In this document: piece after piece, positions 15,674 to 25,670 of the stretch
Layout of the letters: each line of letters begins with the position of its first letter
Numbering within the stretch: position 1 is the stretch's first letter
From: Flavobacteriales bacterium
GTDB taxonomy: Bacteria; Bacteroidota; Bacteroidia; Flavobacteriales; Flavobacteriaceae
Direction: 5' to 3'
NCBI GenBank assembly: GCA_017303755.1
Contig: JAFLBS010000003.1
Coordinates: forward strand, 124,001-188,000
DNA length: 64,000 nucleotides
Program-made: the position numbers and the translations under genes
Notes under the pieces: model-generated
Database searches by the model: none
Told to the model about the DNA's origin: nothing
The model's input: the letters and a program-made list of their open reading frames with translations, nothing else

Positions 15674-16117
15674 ATGTACAGTAAAGAAGATAGTATTCGA
15701 ATTAAAAAAGAGTTTTGGATTGCTTTTGCCGAAGCGTATCCTCGAAAATGGATTTTGTACAATACTAAAATAAAAGACGTTTCGTTTAAATTTTACGTCG
15801 ACAATAAAAAGGCACAAGTTTTGCTTGATATTGAATGCAAAGAAGATGAAAAACGCATTATTTATTTTGAAAAAGTAGAATCATTAAAAACGATACTTTT
15901 AGAAGATCATCTGCCCGACGCTATTTTAGAACGCAATTTTTATTTAGATAGCGGAAAATTAATCAGCAGAATTTGGGTTGAAAAACTAAATATAAGCATA
16001 AACAATCCAAAAACGTGGCCCGAAATATTTGATTTTTTCAATGAGAAAATGAGTGCATTTGAGTATTTTTTCTTCGAGCATGAAGATTATATTAAAGATT
16101 TAGAAATCAACACTTAA
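15674..16117 (+). CDS. DUF4268 domain protein
   Basis: A small cytosolic protein (147 aa). The motifs FWIAFAEAYPRKWILYN, VSFKFYVDNKKAQVLLDIE and the C-terminal FFNEKMSAFEYFFFEHEDY match the DUF4268 domain. Such domains also occur at the C-terminus of nuclease-like proteins, but here it stands alone. No signal peptide or membrane helix is present. Function is unknown. Confidence 0.85.
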   Translation: MYSKEDSIRIKKEFWIAFAEAYPRKWILYNTKIKDVSFKFYVDNKKAQVLLDIECKEDEKRIIYFEKVESLKTILLEDHLPDAILERNFYLDSGKLISRIWVEKLNISINNPKTWPEIFDFFNEKMSAFEYFFFEHEDYIKDLEINT

Positions 16118-16180
16118 ATTAAGAACAATTCTTACAAACATTTAAAAAAAAATATATATTTGATGAAATTTAAATTCACT

Positions 16181-19100
16181 ATGAAAAAACAATTTCTCTT
16201 GCTATTTTTAGTAAGTTCTTTTACGGTATTAGCACAAAAAGATTACACATTAACCTACGACAGCGATAAAATTCTCCAAGACGGAATTGCACTTTATGAA
16301 GAGGAAAAATACAACGAAGCCATCGCCCAATTTGATCGAATTGCAAAAGTAGACCCAAGTTATATTACTGCTCAATATGAAAAAGCCATGGCTATGATAG
16401 CTTTGGAACAAAAAGTAGAAGTAGCAATTTTATTTGATGAGTTGTATCGATCAGGTAAAATGGCGGACGAGCCCAACTTTTTTGTTCTTTATGGAAATTT
16501 CTTAAGCGATGCCAAAGAATACACCAAAGCTGATGCTGTTTTTAAAGAAGGAGAAAAACACATGCCAAATTCGTCCAGTTTATTGTACAATTATGCCATT
16601 GTAAAATACCGCATGGAAGAAAAACAAGCTGCTTTGGATTTACTAAAAAAAACCATTACTATCAATCCGAATGCTGCTTCAGCACATTATCTTTTAGGTG
16701 TGATTTGTTTTGAAAATGGTAAAATTACCGAAGGAACTTTGGCTATGATGAGTCATTTAATTATTGCTCCTACAAGCTCAAAGGCTCAAGACGCAATTCT
16801 CAATTTGAATAAAAAATTTGGTGAAAATTTCCTCGAGAAAAACAAATTGGTTTTTTCTAAATCGGGTGATAATTTTGAAGAAATTGAAACTATACTTCGC
16901 AATCAATTACCCTTAAAAAAGGCTTACAAAGTGCAATCGGATATTGACGATGTAATTGTTCGTCAAATTCAAGCTGTTGTAGAATATACCGCAGACCATA
17001 AAATAGGTGATGGTTTTTTTGAAACAACGTACATGCCTTGGGTAAAAGATTTACATCAGAAAAAACAATTTGAAGGGTACACCTACTATATGCTTTTAAG
17101 CATGGAAGATAATCTGGGTAAAGCACTAACATCAAAAAAGAAAGCCATAACCGACTTTTATAAAAACTACATCGACGGACCAAGTTTTTGGAACGAATTT
17201 GCCAAACGAAAATTAGATCATTTTGGCAAAGAAGAAGAAGTAGTCATTTCAATCAACAATTCAAAACCATTTTTAATAGGTAAAGTTGTTAATGGTAAAA
17301 AAGAGGGTAAGTACAAATTACTGAACGAATACGGAAACATAAGTGGCGAATTGAATGTAGTCAACGATGAACTGGAAGGTGTTCAGAAATACTTCAACAA
17401 AAAAGGAGTTTTGATTCAGGAAAAAAATTTCAAAACAAGTAAACTAAATGGTTCTGATACTGCTTATTATGAAAATGGTCAAATCAAATCCGTAGACAAT
17501 TACAAGGATGATAAAAGCAATGGGGCTGGATCATCTAATCATGTAACTGGCGGTAAACAATGTGAAGGCAGCTTAGTTGATGGCGAGCGCGATGGTAAAT
17601 TCATTTGTTATTACGCTAACGGAACTAAAATGAATGAGATTCATTATTCAAAAGGGAAACTAAATGGTCCATATATTCTTTACAATGCTGTTGGAGACGT
17701 AACGGCAAATTTCAATTATGTAAACGGCGAAATTGACGGTAAAGTAGCTTCTTATTACCATGGTAAAGCGCTAAAATCTGAAGGTGTTTACAGCAAAGGA
17801 AAAATTCAAGGAACCTATAAAAAATATTTCATCAATGGTGCTATTGAGGAAGAAATCTTTTATGAAGGTGGAAAAATCAAAAAATCAATTGAGTATTACG
17901 AAAATGGAAAAAAATCATTAGAGTCAATTTACGATGATAATGAAAAACTCCAAAATTACATCTATTACGACGACAAAGGTGAGTTGTATTATCAAGAAAA
18001 TTTCAAAGGTGGTGAATTGAGAACGGTTCAACAATACTCAAGAAACAATCCAAAACCAGTTGAAACCAACATCACTAAAAAAGCATTTACCATAAAAGAT
18101 CTTGATGGAAAAACTTTTTTAGCAGGCGAATATTTTAAAGGTGAACGAACTGGCGAATGGAAATACTACGCTAACAGTGGAGCTTTAACAAGAAAGAGAC
18201 AATATAAAGATGGTAAATTAGAAGGTTTAAGCCATCGTTATGTCAATAATGGCTCATTAGAAAGCATCATCAACTACAAACAAGATTCCATTAGCGGATT
18301 GTATGAAGTATACAACAACGACAAAATAATCCAAGAATACTTTTATGCTAAAGACGAAAAAAACGGGCCTTATAAAATCTATTATCCTGATGGAAAATTA
18401 AAAGAAGAAGGTATTTATTATGGTGATGAATTGTATGATAATCGTTTCTATTATTGGATGAATGGCAACATCAAGAAGAAAGAAAAGTACGCTGAAGACG
18501 AACTAATTTCTGTTGAAATCTATTCGCCTTCGGGTAAAAAAGAATCTGAATTTGATTTTAGAAACAAAACTGGAAAATTCAGCATCAATTATCACAACGG
18601 CGCTGTAGTACATTCGTTTGAATTAGTAAATGGAAAATACAACGGAAAATACACAGTAAAAGACAAAAACAACACTCTAATTTATGAAAGTGAATTTGTA
18701 AACGGGGTACGCCACGGAAATTACAAAGGCTATTCAGTAATCGGAGTAGTTGATTTTGAAAATAACTATTATTCTGGTTATGCCAATGGATTGGAAAAAT
18801 CATACGACGAAGTTGGAAATCTAAGACTCGTAGATGAGTACGTTTTTGGAACTGAATACGGTAAATCTACTCGTTATTTTGTAAATAAATCTAAAATTTT
18901 CGAGTACAACAGAGTGAACGGTGATGTCGAAGGCGAATACAAATACTTCAATTCAAAAGGTGATGCTATTTTAATTTTAGGATATGAATACAATCGTTTA
19001 AAATACTACACCACTCTTAATGCCGCTGGAGAATTAAAAGACCGTGTTTCTGTTGTAGACGAAACGGCTTCTATTGTGTCAAAATACCCTAACGGAAAAA

Positions 19101-19438
19101 CTGCAATGGCAATCAATTTTGTTAAAGGTGCAAAAGACGGTAACTATCTCATCAACAATCCAGAAGGAAAAACCGAAGTTCAACTGACCTACAAAATGAA
19201 TAAACTTGAAGGCGAACGAAAAGAATATTATTCTAATGGAAATGTATACAAAATTGAGCGCTTCAAGAATAATGATTTCGAAGGAATACAAGAATATTAC
19301 AAAGAAGATGGAAAAATTTGGCTCAAAGCCGAATACAAAAATGATGAACTACACGGAAATACTCTTATTTATACCAACGGAGTGCTTTCGTTAACCAAAA
19401 AATACGATTCTGATGAATTACTTGAAATTACTAAGTAA
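16181..19438 (+). CDS. Giant exported TPR and YwqK/MORN-like repeat protein
   Basis: A signal peptide (ending VLAQ) is followed by about five TPRs (KILQDGIALYEEEKYNEAIA onward), a middle region, and then roughly 25 repeats of about 23 residues of the form G-x-Y-x-x-Y-x-x-N/D-G-x-hydrophobic-x-x-E, for example GKFICYYANGTKMNEIHYSK. These are the MORN-like repeats named after YwqK; the antitoxin label often given to this family has no support here. ATG codons exist at 16163 and 16181; TATATTTG at 16155-16162 fits a -7 box, which would put transcription start after the first ATG, so the second is chosen (1085 aa). It overlaps the transglutaminase gene by 26 nt. Probably periplasmic or surface scaffold; role unknown. 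Confidence 0.85.
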   Translation: MKKQFLLLFLVSSFTVLAQKDYTLTYDSDKILQDGIALYEEEKYNEAIAQFDRIAKVDPSYITAQYEKAMAMIALEQKVEVAILFDELYRSGKMADEPNFFVLYGNFLSDAKEYTKADAVFKEGEKHMPNSSSLLYNYAIVKYRMEEKQAALDLLKKTITINPNAASAHYLLGVICFENGKITEGTLAMMSHLIIAPTSSKAQDAILNLNKKFGENFLEKNKLVFSKSGDNFEEIETILRNQLPLKKAYKVQSDIDDVIVRQIQAVVEYTADHKIGDGFFETTYMPWVKDLHQKKQFEGYTYYMLLSMEDNLGKALTSKKKAITDFYKNYIDGPSFWNEFAKRKLDHFGKEEEVVISINNSKPFLIGKVVNGKKEGKYKLLNEYGNISGELNVVNDELEGVQKYFNKKGVLIQEKNFKTSKLNGSDTAYYENGQIKSVDNYKDDKSNGAGSSNHVTGGKQCEGSLVDGERDGKFICYYANGTKMNEIHYSKGKLNGPYILYNAVGDVTANFNYVNGEIDGKVASYYHGKALKSEGVYSKGKIQGTYKKYFINGAIEEEIFYEGGKIKKSIEYYENGKKSLESIYDDNEKLQNYIYYDDKGELYYQENFKGGELRTVQQYSRNNPKPVETNITKKAFTIKDLDGKTFLAGEYFKGERTGEWKYYANSGALTRKRQYKDGKLEGLSHRYVNNGSLESIINYKQDSISGLYEVYNNDKIIQEYFYAKDEKNGPYKIYYPDGKLKEEGIYYGDELYDNRFYYWMNGNIKKKEKYAEDELISVEIYSPSGKKESEFDFRNKTGKFSINYHNGAVVHSFELVNGKYNGKYTVKDKNNTLIYESEFVNGVRHGNYKGYSVIGVVDFENNYYSGYANGLEKSYDEVGNLRLVDEYVFGTEYGKSTRYFVNKSKIFEYNRVNGDVEGEYKYFNSKGDAILILGYEYNRLKYYTTLNAAGELKDRVSVVDETASIVSKYPNGKTAMAINFVKGAKDGNYLINNPEGKTEVQLTYKMNKLEGERKEYYSNGNVYKIERFKNNDFEGIQEYYKEDGKIWLKAEYKNDELHGNTLIYTNGVLSLTKKYDSDELLEITK

Positions 19439-21329
19439 AAATTATACTCTTGTTACCTTTTTAGTAAGCCTAACCGCTTTTTCACAAGGTACTTTACAAG
19501 AGTACAAATCCACTTTTCCCGATTACAACGAGTTGATTATTAACGACAACACGAGTTATGATTTTTTTATAAAAGACAAAAAACTCAATGTTACCGAAAA
19601 TAGTTACAACGAATCGATGATACTTACAGAAAACGGAATCAACAATAACTCGGAAAGTTTTACCTATTCTGAGTTGGTGAAACTTCTCGAGTATGAAGCC
19701 GAAACGGTTATCAACAATAAACGCATCAAAGTCACTCAAACCAACGAAAAAGAGTCGAGAGACGATGCTATTTTTTACAATGGTGTAAAAGAACGTCAAC
19801 TTATTTTCCCCAATCTCGAAGCGGGAGCCAAAAAAATATACCAGTACAAGCGAGAATATGTTGATTATCACTTGTTACACAAATACATTTTTGGTAATTC
19901 ATTCCCAATTCTGAATTCGACTTTGGAAATCAAAACCGATAAGGAAATTAACATTGGGTATAAAATTTTTAACGACCCGAATAATTCCATTGAGTTCTCT
20001 AAAACCGAGAAAAAAGGCAAGTACATTTACAAATGGACACTCAAAAACATCAAGCCTTTAAAGTATGAAAGTTTCTCTCCCGGATTTCTTCATATCGTTC
20101 CACACATTGATATTTACATCAAAGATTACACAGTTAATGACAAAAAAGTTGAAGTCTTAGAAGATGTTGAGAAGCTTTTCAATTACTATCAAAACTTTGT
20201 AAAAGATTTAAATAAAGAAGAAGACAATGAACTGAAAGAAATCACAGAAAGTGTTATTGCAAACGCTAAAACCGAAGAAGAAAAAGTAAAAAATATTTTC
20301 TATTGGGTGAAAGACAACATCAAATACGTGGCTTTTGAAAATGGCTACGAAGGATTCAAACCTAGAGAAGGAAGTTTGGTGTGCAACCGAAAATTTGGTG
20401 ATTGTAAAGACATGGCGAGCATCATTACATCGATGGCAAAATACGCCGGACTTAAAAATGTATACCTAACTTGGATTGGAACACGTGAAATTCCGTATTC
20501 ATACAACGAATTAGCAACTCCAGCCGTAGATAATCACATGATTGCTGCTTATAAAAAAGGAAACGAGTACATTTTCTTAGATGCCACTGACAAGGAAACG
20601 CGTTACGGAATTCCGACAGCATTCATTCAAGGAAAAGAAGCGTTAATCAACGAAGATGGTGGTTATAAAATCGTTGAAGTTCCTGTTATTCCTGGCGAAA
20701 CCAATGCTGTTACCGATCATGTGAAATTCAAAATTGAAAACGAAAAACTAGTAGGAAGTGGATCACTCGTTTTCAAAGGATACAATCGAAGTAATTTGCT
20801 TTCGCAATTGGGTGATGCTGCCAATAAAAAACGTTTTGAATACATCAAATCAATCGTTATCAAAGGAAATAACAAATTTAAATTGTTAGAATATACCGAA
20901 GAAAACATCAAAGACCGCGATTTGCCGTACATCATCAATTACAAATTTGACATTGATAGTTACATCATCAAAATTGACAAAGACATTTATGTGAATTTAA
21001 ATGTAGATACCAATTTTGATCAATTAGTGATTGAAAAAGACCGAGTTTCAAAGTTTGAACTTGATTTCTTAACCGCGAGTCAAGGTACTTACGAGTTAGA
21101 AATTCCGCAAAACTATGCCGTAAAATACCTTCCAAAAGACTTGACAATCGATAACGAATTACTATCAGCTAGTTTCAAATACGAAACCAAAGAAAATAAA
21201 GTAATTTACGTTGCCAAAATCAATCAAAAGAAAATTTTATTGGATAAAAACGATTTTGAACTTTGGAACGAAAGCATCAAAAAAATTAAAACCAACTATG
21301 GTGAAACCATAATAATCAATCAAAAATAA
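19413..21329 (+). CDS. DUF3857 / transglutaminase-like protein with intact catalytic triad
   Basis: An exported protein (signal peptide to TAFSQ). Residues about 30-250 form a DUF3857-type beta domain and about 280-400 a transglutaminase-like domain with catalytic Cys331 (FGDCKDMAS), His375 (VDNHMIAA) and Asp390 (FLDATD); a beta-rich tail follows. Such domains act as cysteine peptidases, amidases or cross-linking enzymes. It overlaps the repeat-protein gene before it (26 nt) and the stop of this gene overlaps the start of the next by one base, so the three are tightly co-translated. Substrate is unknown; action on an envelope protein or peptidoglycan peptide is plausible. Confidence 0.88.
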   Translation: MNYLKLLSKNYTLVTFLVSLTAFSQGTLQEYKSTFPDYNELIINDNTSYDFFIKDKKLNVTENSYNESMILTENGINNNSESFTYSELVKLLEYEAETVINNKRIKVTQTNEKESRDDAIFYNGVKERQLIFPNLEAGAKKIYQYKREYVDYHLLHKYIFGNSFPILNSTLEIKTDKEINIGYKIFNDPNNSIEFSKTEKKGKYIYKWTLKNIKPLKYESFSPGFLHIVPHIDIYIKDYTVNDKKVEVLEDVEKLFNYYQNFVKDLNKEEDNELKEITESVIANAKTEEEKVKNIFYWVKDNIKYVAFENGYEGFKPREGSLVCNRKFGDCKDMASIITSMAKYAGLKNVYLTWIGTREIPYSYNELATPAVDNHMIAAYKKGNEYIFLDATDKETRYGIPTAFIQGKEALINEDGGYKIVEVPVIPGETNAVTDHVKFKIENEKLVGSGSLVFKGYNRSNLLSQLGDAANKKRFEYIKSIVIKGNNKFKLLEYTEENIKDRDLPYIINYKFDIDSYIIKIDKDIYVNLNVDTNFDQLVIEKDRVSKFELDFLTASQGTYELEIPQNYAVKYLPKDLTIDNELLSASFKYETKENKVIYVAKINQKKILLDKNDFELWNESIKKIKTNYGETIIINQK

Positions 21330-23299
21330 TGAAGAATACCTTTTTAAAAACCATTTTGTTTTTTGTATTTATTTCAATGAGTTCAACACTTTCGGCTCAA
21401 GATTACACTTTCAAAAATTACGATTGGGAAAGTAAAACTGGAGCTGTAGATATTCCAGAAAAATACAAAAACGAGACTGAAATCATTTTGGATCGTCACA
21501 TAAAAGTAGAAATTAATGCCGACGGAAAAGATGTTGCTCAATTTTATTTGTACCACGAAAAAATTTACATCAATTCGGATGATGCAATTGAAAGAAACAA
21601 CCGAATTTACATTCCATTTAATATGAACGAAAGCGTTATTGAAACCAAAGCGCGCGTAATTCTTAAAAATGGCAAAGTGATTAAGTTGGATAAAAAAGAC
21701 ATCAAAGAAGAAGTCGATGAAGAAAGAGGTTTAAAATTAAACTATTTTGCTTTAACTGGAATTGAAAAAGGTGCCATCATCGAACAATTGTTTGTGATTA
21801 GAGAAGTTCCTGAATTAGACGGAAAAACGATTAAAATGCAAGAAGAATACCCAATTTTAAATTCGTCTTTTGAGTTGGTATATCCTAATTTTGTTAATTT
21901 CAAAACCAAATGTTACAACGGTTTAGCCGAACCCGTAATCGACGAGAAAAAGTTCGACAAGAAAACACTTTTAACCATTACTGAAAAAGAAATTCCAGCA
22001 TTGCACGACGACGAAAAATACGCCAATTGGAATGCTCACTTAAAAATGTTCCGTTATAAATTGTATGAAAATTATAATAACGGAGCCAAAAACATTTATA
22101 ATTATAAAAAGTTTGCCACCAATATTTACGAACGTTTCAATGGTGAATTAGATAAAAAATCTCAAAAAGCAGTAGATGATTTCTGCAAAACGATTCCTAC
22201 TTCCAATGATCCGCAAGAAATGATTTGGAACATCGAAAACAAAATCAAAAAAACCATTCCTTACAATCGTTATTTTGATACCAAAGAAACATTAGCCGAT
22301 GTAATCAAATCAAAACAAGCCAATCAATCGGATATTTTGAGTTTGTACATTGCCGTTTTCAGAACATTAAACATTGAAAGCAATACGGTTTTCACATCCA
22401 ATCGATACAAATCTATTTTTGATGGCGAATTCGAAAGTTATGAAACCTTGAGTGACATTCTATTTTATTTCCCAGCCATTGACAAGTACTTATGTCCAAC
22501 TGAAATCGAATACCGCATTCCGTTAATTCCAAATTATTTGGCCAATCAAGACGGACTTTTCATCAAACCAAAAGAGTTTGGTGGAGTAAAAATGGGAATT
22601 GGTGAAATTAAATTCATTCAAATTCCAGGAACCGATATTACGCACGATGTAATGGAAATTACAGTTGATTTTACTCAAGATTTACAAAATCCAATCATCA
22701 AAAGTAAAATGTCGTACGGCGGATATTCGGGCATCAACTTCCAACCAATCAAAGATTTTGCTGATGCAGATCAATACAAAGAAGTGCTAAAAAGCGTTGC
22801 CGAAAATTATACTTCGCAAAAAGAATACAAATCGCTTACCACAGAAAACGATGGTTTGGATTATGTAGGAAAAAAACCATTTGTCATGAATTTGGAATAC
22901 GAAGGAAAAGATTTGGTGCAAAAAGCAGGCGATAGTTATTTGTTTTCTGTTGGAAAAATCATTGGAGCTCAAATGGAATTCTACCAAGAAACCAAACGCG
23001 TTTTACCCGTAGAAATCGATTATCCTCACTCCTATTTCCGTACAATTAAAATTCTTTTACCCGAAGGCGTAACCGTTAAAAATTTAGAGAAATTTAATCT
23101 TAATTTCAAAATGGATGTTGGTGGAAAAACCGAAGCCGTTTTTGTGAGCAGCTATAAATCAGGTAAAAACGAAATCACTGTAGAAAACACCGAGTATTAT
23201 AAAATCATGAATTATCCTTTGGAACAATTCGAAGAATACAAAGCGGTTATCAATGCGGCAGCCGATTTTAATAAAATTGTGATTATTCTGAATAAGTAA
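21329..23299 (+). CDS. DUF3857 protein with degenerate transglutaminase domain
   Basis: It has a signal peptide ending LSAQ, an N-terminal DUF3857 domain, and a middle segment that aligns with the transglutaminase domain of the preceding protein. The active-site positions are lost: GDCKD becomes NQSDI (Ser334), the His stretch is SDILFYFP, and FLDATD becomes KYLCPTE. The gene is a diverged paralogue, 656 aa, starting on the last base of the previous stop codon. An inactive partner or binding subunit for the active enzyme is a reasonable inference. The stop codon lies inside the flanking target-like repeat of a miniature element. Confidence 0.85.
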   Translation: MKNTFLKTILFFVFISMSSTLSAQDYTFKNYDWESKTGAVDIPEKYKNETEIILDRHIKVEINADGKDVAQFYLYHEKIYINSDDAIERNNRIYIPFNMNESVIETKARVILKNGKVIKLDKKDIKEEVDEERGLKLNYFALTGIEKGAIIEQLFVIREVPELDGKTIKMQEEYPILNSSFELVYPNFVNFKTKCYNGLAEPVIDEKKFDKKTLLTITEKEIPALHDDEKYANWNAHLKMFRYKLYENYNNGAKNIYNYKKFATNIYERFNGELDKKSQKAVDDFCKTIPTSNDPQEMIWNIENKIKKTIPYNRYFDTKETLADVIKSKQANQSDILSLYIAVFRTLNIESNTVFTSNRYKSIFDGEFESYETLSDILFYFPAIDKYLCPTEIEYRIPLIPNYLANQDGLFIKPKEFGGVKMGIGEIKFIQIPGTDITHDVMEITVDFTQDLQNPIIKSKMSYGGYSGINFQPIKDFADADQYKEVLKSVAENYTSQKEYKSLTTENDGLDYVGKKPFVMNLEYEGKDLVQKAGDSYLFSVGKIIGAQMEFYQETKRVLPVEIDYPHSYFRTIKILLPEGVTVKNLEKFNLNFKMDVGGKTEAVFVSSYKSGKNEITVENTEYYKIMNYPLEQFEEYKAVINAAADFNKIVIILNK

Positions 23300-23456
23300 T
23301 TAACGTGAGTTCGATATAAAAACCAAAGAAACATTTACCATTTTACACGAATTTCACTAATTTACACGAATTGAAGATGGAAAATTATGATTCGTGTAAA
23401 TTCGTGCAATTCGTGTCTAAATTCAAATATACTTACGTCGAACTCACGTTAATTAC
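23296..23456. mobile_element. Miniature inverted-repeat element, copy 1
   Basis: The core (23304-23448) has inverted ends CGTGAGTTCGA and TCGAACTCACG. The flanking octamers GTAATTAA and TTAATTAC share TAATTA in register, so a target duplication is possible but imperfect. The interior is a long imperfect palindrome of TTACACGAATT-like words. It is nearly identical to copy 2 but lacks a 57-bp internal segment bounded by AAAATTA repeats. There is no gene inside. The left octamer contains the stop codon of the upstream DUF3857 gene. Confidence 0.85.
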
Positions 23457-23472
23457 TATTCAATCAAGGTAT

Positions 23473-23503
23473 AAACCTGTTTGCGAAAGTGAACAGGTTT
23501 TTT
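23473..23503. terminator. Terminator between convergent genes
   Basis: AAACCTGTT and AACAGGTTT form a 9-bp stem with a 10-nt loop and a T-run. It ends right at the 3' end of the minus-strand receptor gene. Confidence 0.75.
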
Positions 23504-25595
23504 AATTTGAAATGGTTCCTGTATCCTCTTTTTTCTCTTTATTCAACAAGTTTGGATCTTCTTTGGCGAGTTTGTTTCGCGTTGGGATTTTATAATTAAT
23601 TGAAAAACCAAAACGACGTGTATCGTATTTATTTTCTAATAAAAGTGGTGTTTCAACAGCCAAAAAACCTTGTTTATTTGAATTGAAAACATCATCAAAA
23701 TCGATAGAAACTGTCAATCGATCTTTTAAAAATTTCTTCGAAAAATTAAAATCCAAACTGCTACCAAAAGGTTCGGTTCCAACAAAATAAAAATAGTTTC
23801 CTCCAGTAGTCGATGTGTTAAATTCGGTAATAAACTTAACATCCATAGGAAGTACGATTTGCGACATCAGATTAAAATTCCAAAACGCTTTCGTATTCAA
23901 ACCATGAATTTCATGCATCTGATAACCTACATAAAGATACAAGAAGTTAATTTTATCTGGATTAAAATCAAACTTCATGGTTTCTTTCAATCCTTTGGTA
24001 AACAACATATAAGGCAAAGGCAAACCAATGTTGAAATTGTGAATTCTCATGTCGGGAATATTCACTACAGTATTGTTAACTCCAAAACCATCAAGTACTA
24101 CTCTGTTGACCACTTGATTGTTGATTTCGCTTACATTGTATCCGATAAAGGCATAATCAAAAGCGCTGATTTTTACTTCAAAATTGTCGAAAATAGTAGG
24201 TTGCAAAAACGGATTTCCAGTGAAATTGATGTTCTGATTCTGATAATTGGTGTTGTTTGGATTTAATGATGAAGTACTCGGAAGTGTAATTTTCTTGTTG
24301 TAATTAAAACTCAAAAAGATTTGTGGTGCAAAATTGTACTGCATACTTGCGTTAGGAAACAATCGGAATTGCTTGAACGGAATTAATTCAGAGTTGTTTG
24401 TGTTTCCGGTAATTGAATAATCTTCAGCGCGGGTTCCGAGAATGAAATCAAATTTTTTGTAGGTTGCTTGAAGTTCCAAAAAACCAGAAGCTGTTCTTCG
24501 ATCATAATCCAAATTAGTTGTTCCAAAACTGTCGGTAATGAATGATAAATTTTCAATCAAAGAACCAAAACTAATTTTCCCTTCATCCAATAATTTTAAG
24601 GGCTGCGAATAGTCCGCTTTAAAGTTTATAAAATCCTGAACCGAAGTATTATTCAAAACAGAAGTATTAACTATCAACGAATTCAAATTAAAATCGGTGT
24701 CATTCCGTGCGAAATTAAATCGAAAATCAAGTTTTTTGTCTTTATTGTCGAATCGTTTTTGATACGTAGCAACGGCATCTTGCCTAAGTATTTTGGTCTT
24801 GCTTTCATCCAATGATTCAAAACCAAAACCTTTAGCAAAGGTGTGTGCGTTATTTTTGATGTAATTCAAATCGTAATTGAGCAACAAACGGTCTTTCCCT
24901 AAATCAAAAGTCAAAGCCGATCTCATATAGTTATTTCTATTGATACGGTCGGCATCAGAATCTGATACAACAAAAGCATTCTGAGTATTTGTTATATCCG
25001 ACCAAAGTGCAGTTTCACGATAACTTTGTCCTACATTAAACTGCCAACCAAAATACTTATTTTTGGAACTTAATAGAAGACTGTTGTTGGTTCTGTATCT
25101 CCTTTTATCATACGAAGTAAGGTATAAATTAGTCGAATACGTTGCGCTTAAATAACTTTTTGCTTTTTTACTTGTGATAATATTGATGATTGCTCCTCCA
25201 GAAGTAGCTGGAAATTCGGCTCCAGGTTGCGTGATTACTTCTACTTTTTCGATGTTATTGGCTGGCATTCCTTCTAAAAAAGCGTTCAATTCATTCGATG
25301 AAATATTCAACGGTCTTCCGTCCAAATACACATCCAATTGTTTGCCTTGATACATCATTCCAGCTACGTCAGAAACGATTAATCCTGGCAATTTTTTTAA
25401 TCCTTCCATGACCGAACCTGAGTTCAAATGTGCTTGCGATGCAAAATCAAAAATAGTTCGATCGGCTTTTTGCTCTACCGCTTTTCGCTCACTTTTTAAT
25501 ACTACTTCTTTAAGTTCAACGGTGTCTTTTAATTTTTCTTGGGATGAAACACTATAAAAAGAAAGAAAAAGTAATAGTAAAGTAAGTTTTTTCAT
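23502..25595 (-). CDS. TonB-dependent receptor / outer membrane beta-barrel family protein
   Basis: After the signal peptide (SVSSQ) comes a TonB-box-like DTVELKEVVLKSERKAVEQ, then a plug with GSVMEGLKKLPGLIVSD, YLDGRPLNISSNEL, NIEKVEVITQPGAEFPAT and GGAIINIITSKK, and then a large barrel (Outer membrane protein beta-barrel type 3). It is 697 aa and lacks the N-terminal carboxypeptidase-like domain common in this group. The C-terminus ends with a basic/acidic tail (LNKEKKEDTGTISN) beyond the last strand. It stands alone. Receptor class is sure, substrate unknown. Confidence 0.88.
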   Translation of the reverse strand: MKKLTLLLLFLSFYSVSSQEKLKDTVELKEVVLKSERKAVEQKADRTIFDFASQAHLNSGSVMEGLKKLPGLIVSDVAGMMYQGKQLDVYLDGRPLNISSNELNAFLEGMPANNIEKVEVITQPGAEFPATSGGAIINIITSKKAKSYLSATYSTNLYLTSYDKRRYRTNNSLLLSSKNKYFGWQFNVGQSYRETALWSDITNTQNAFVVSDSDADRINRNNYMRSALTFDLGKDRLLLNYDLNYIKNNAHTFAKGFGFESLDESKTKILRQDAVATYQKRFDNKDKKLDFRFNFARNDTDFNLNSLIVNTSVLNNTSVQDFINFKADYSQPLKLLDEGKISFGSLIENLSFITDSFGTTNLDYDRRTASGFLELQATYKKFDFILGTRAEDYSITGNTNNSELIPFKQFRLFPNASMQYNFAPQIFLSFNYNKKITLPSTSSLNPNNTNYQNQNINFTGNPFLQPTIFDNFEVKISAFDYAFIGYNVSEINNQVVNRVVLDGFGVNNTVVNIPDMRIHNFNIGLPLPYMLFTKGLKETMKFDFNPDKINFLYLYVGYQMHEIHGLNTKAFWNFNLMSQIVLPMDVKFITEFNTSTTGGNYFYFVGTEPFGSSLDFNFSKKFLKDRLTVSIDFDDVFNSNKQGFLAVETPLLLENKYDTRRFGFSINYKIPTRNKLAKEDPNLLNKEKKEDTGTISN

Positions 25596-25670
25596 GATTT
25601 AGCCTATTTTTGTTATGTGACGTGAATGTACTGCTTATGTTACAACAATTCCAATTTTTATCAATACAAA

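Noticed and set aside
16181-19438. Label of toxin-antitoxin YwqK antitoxin for the giant repeat protein
   Set aside because: The repeats are MORN-like and the protein is exported and over 1000 aa; no toxin gene is adjacent.
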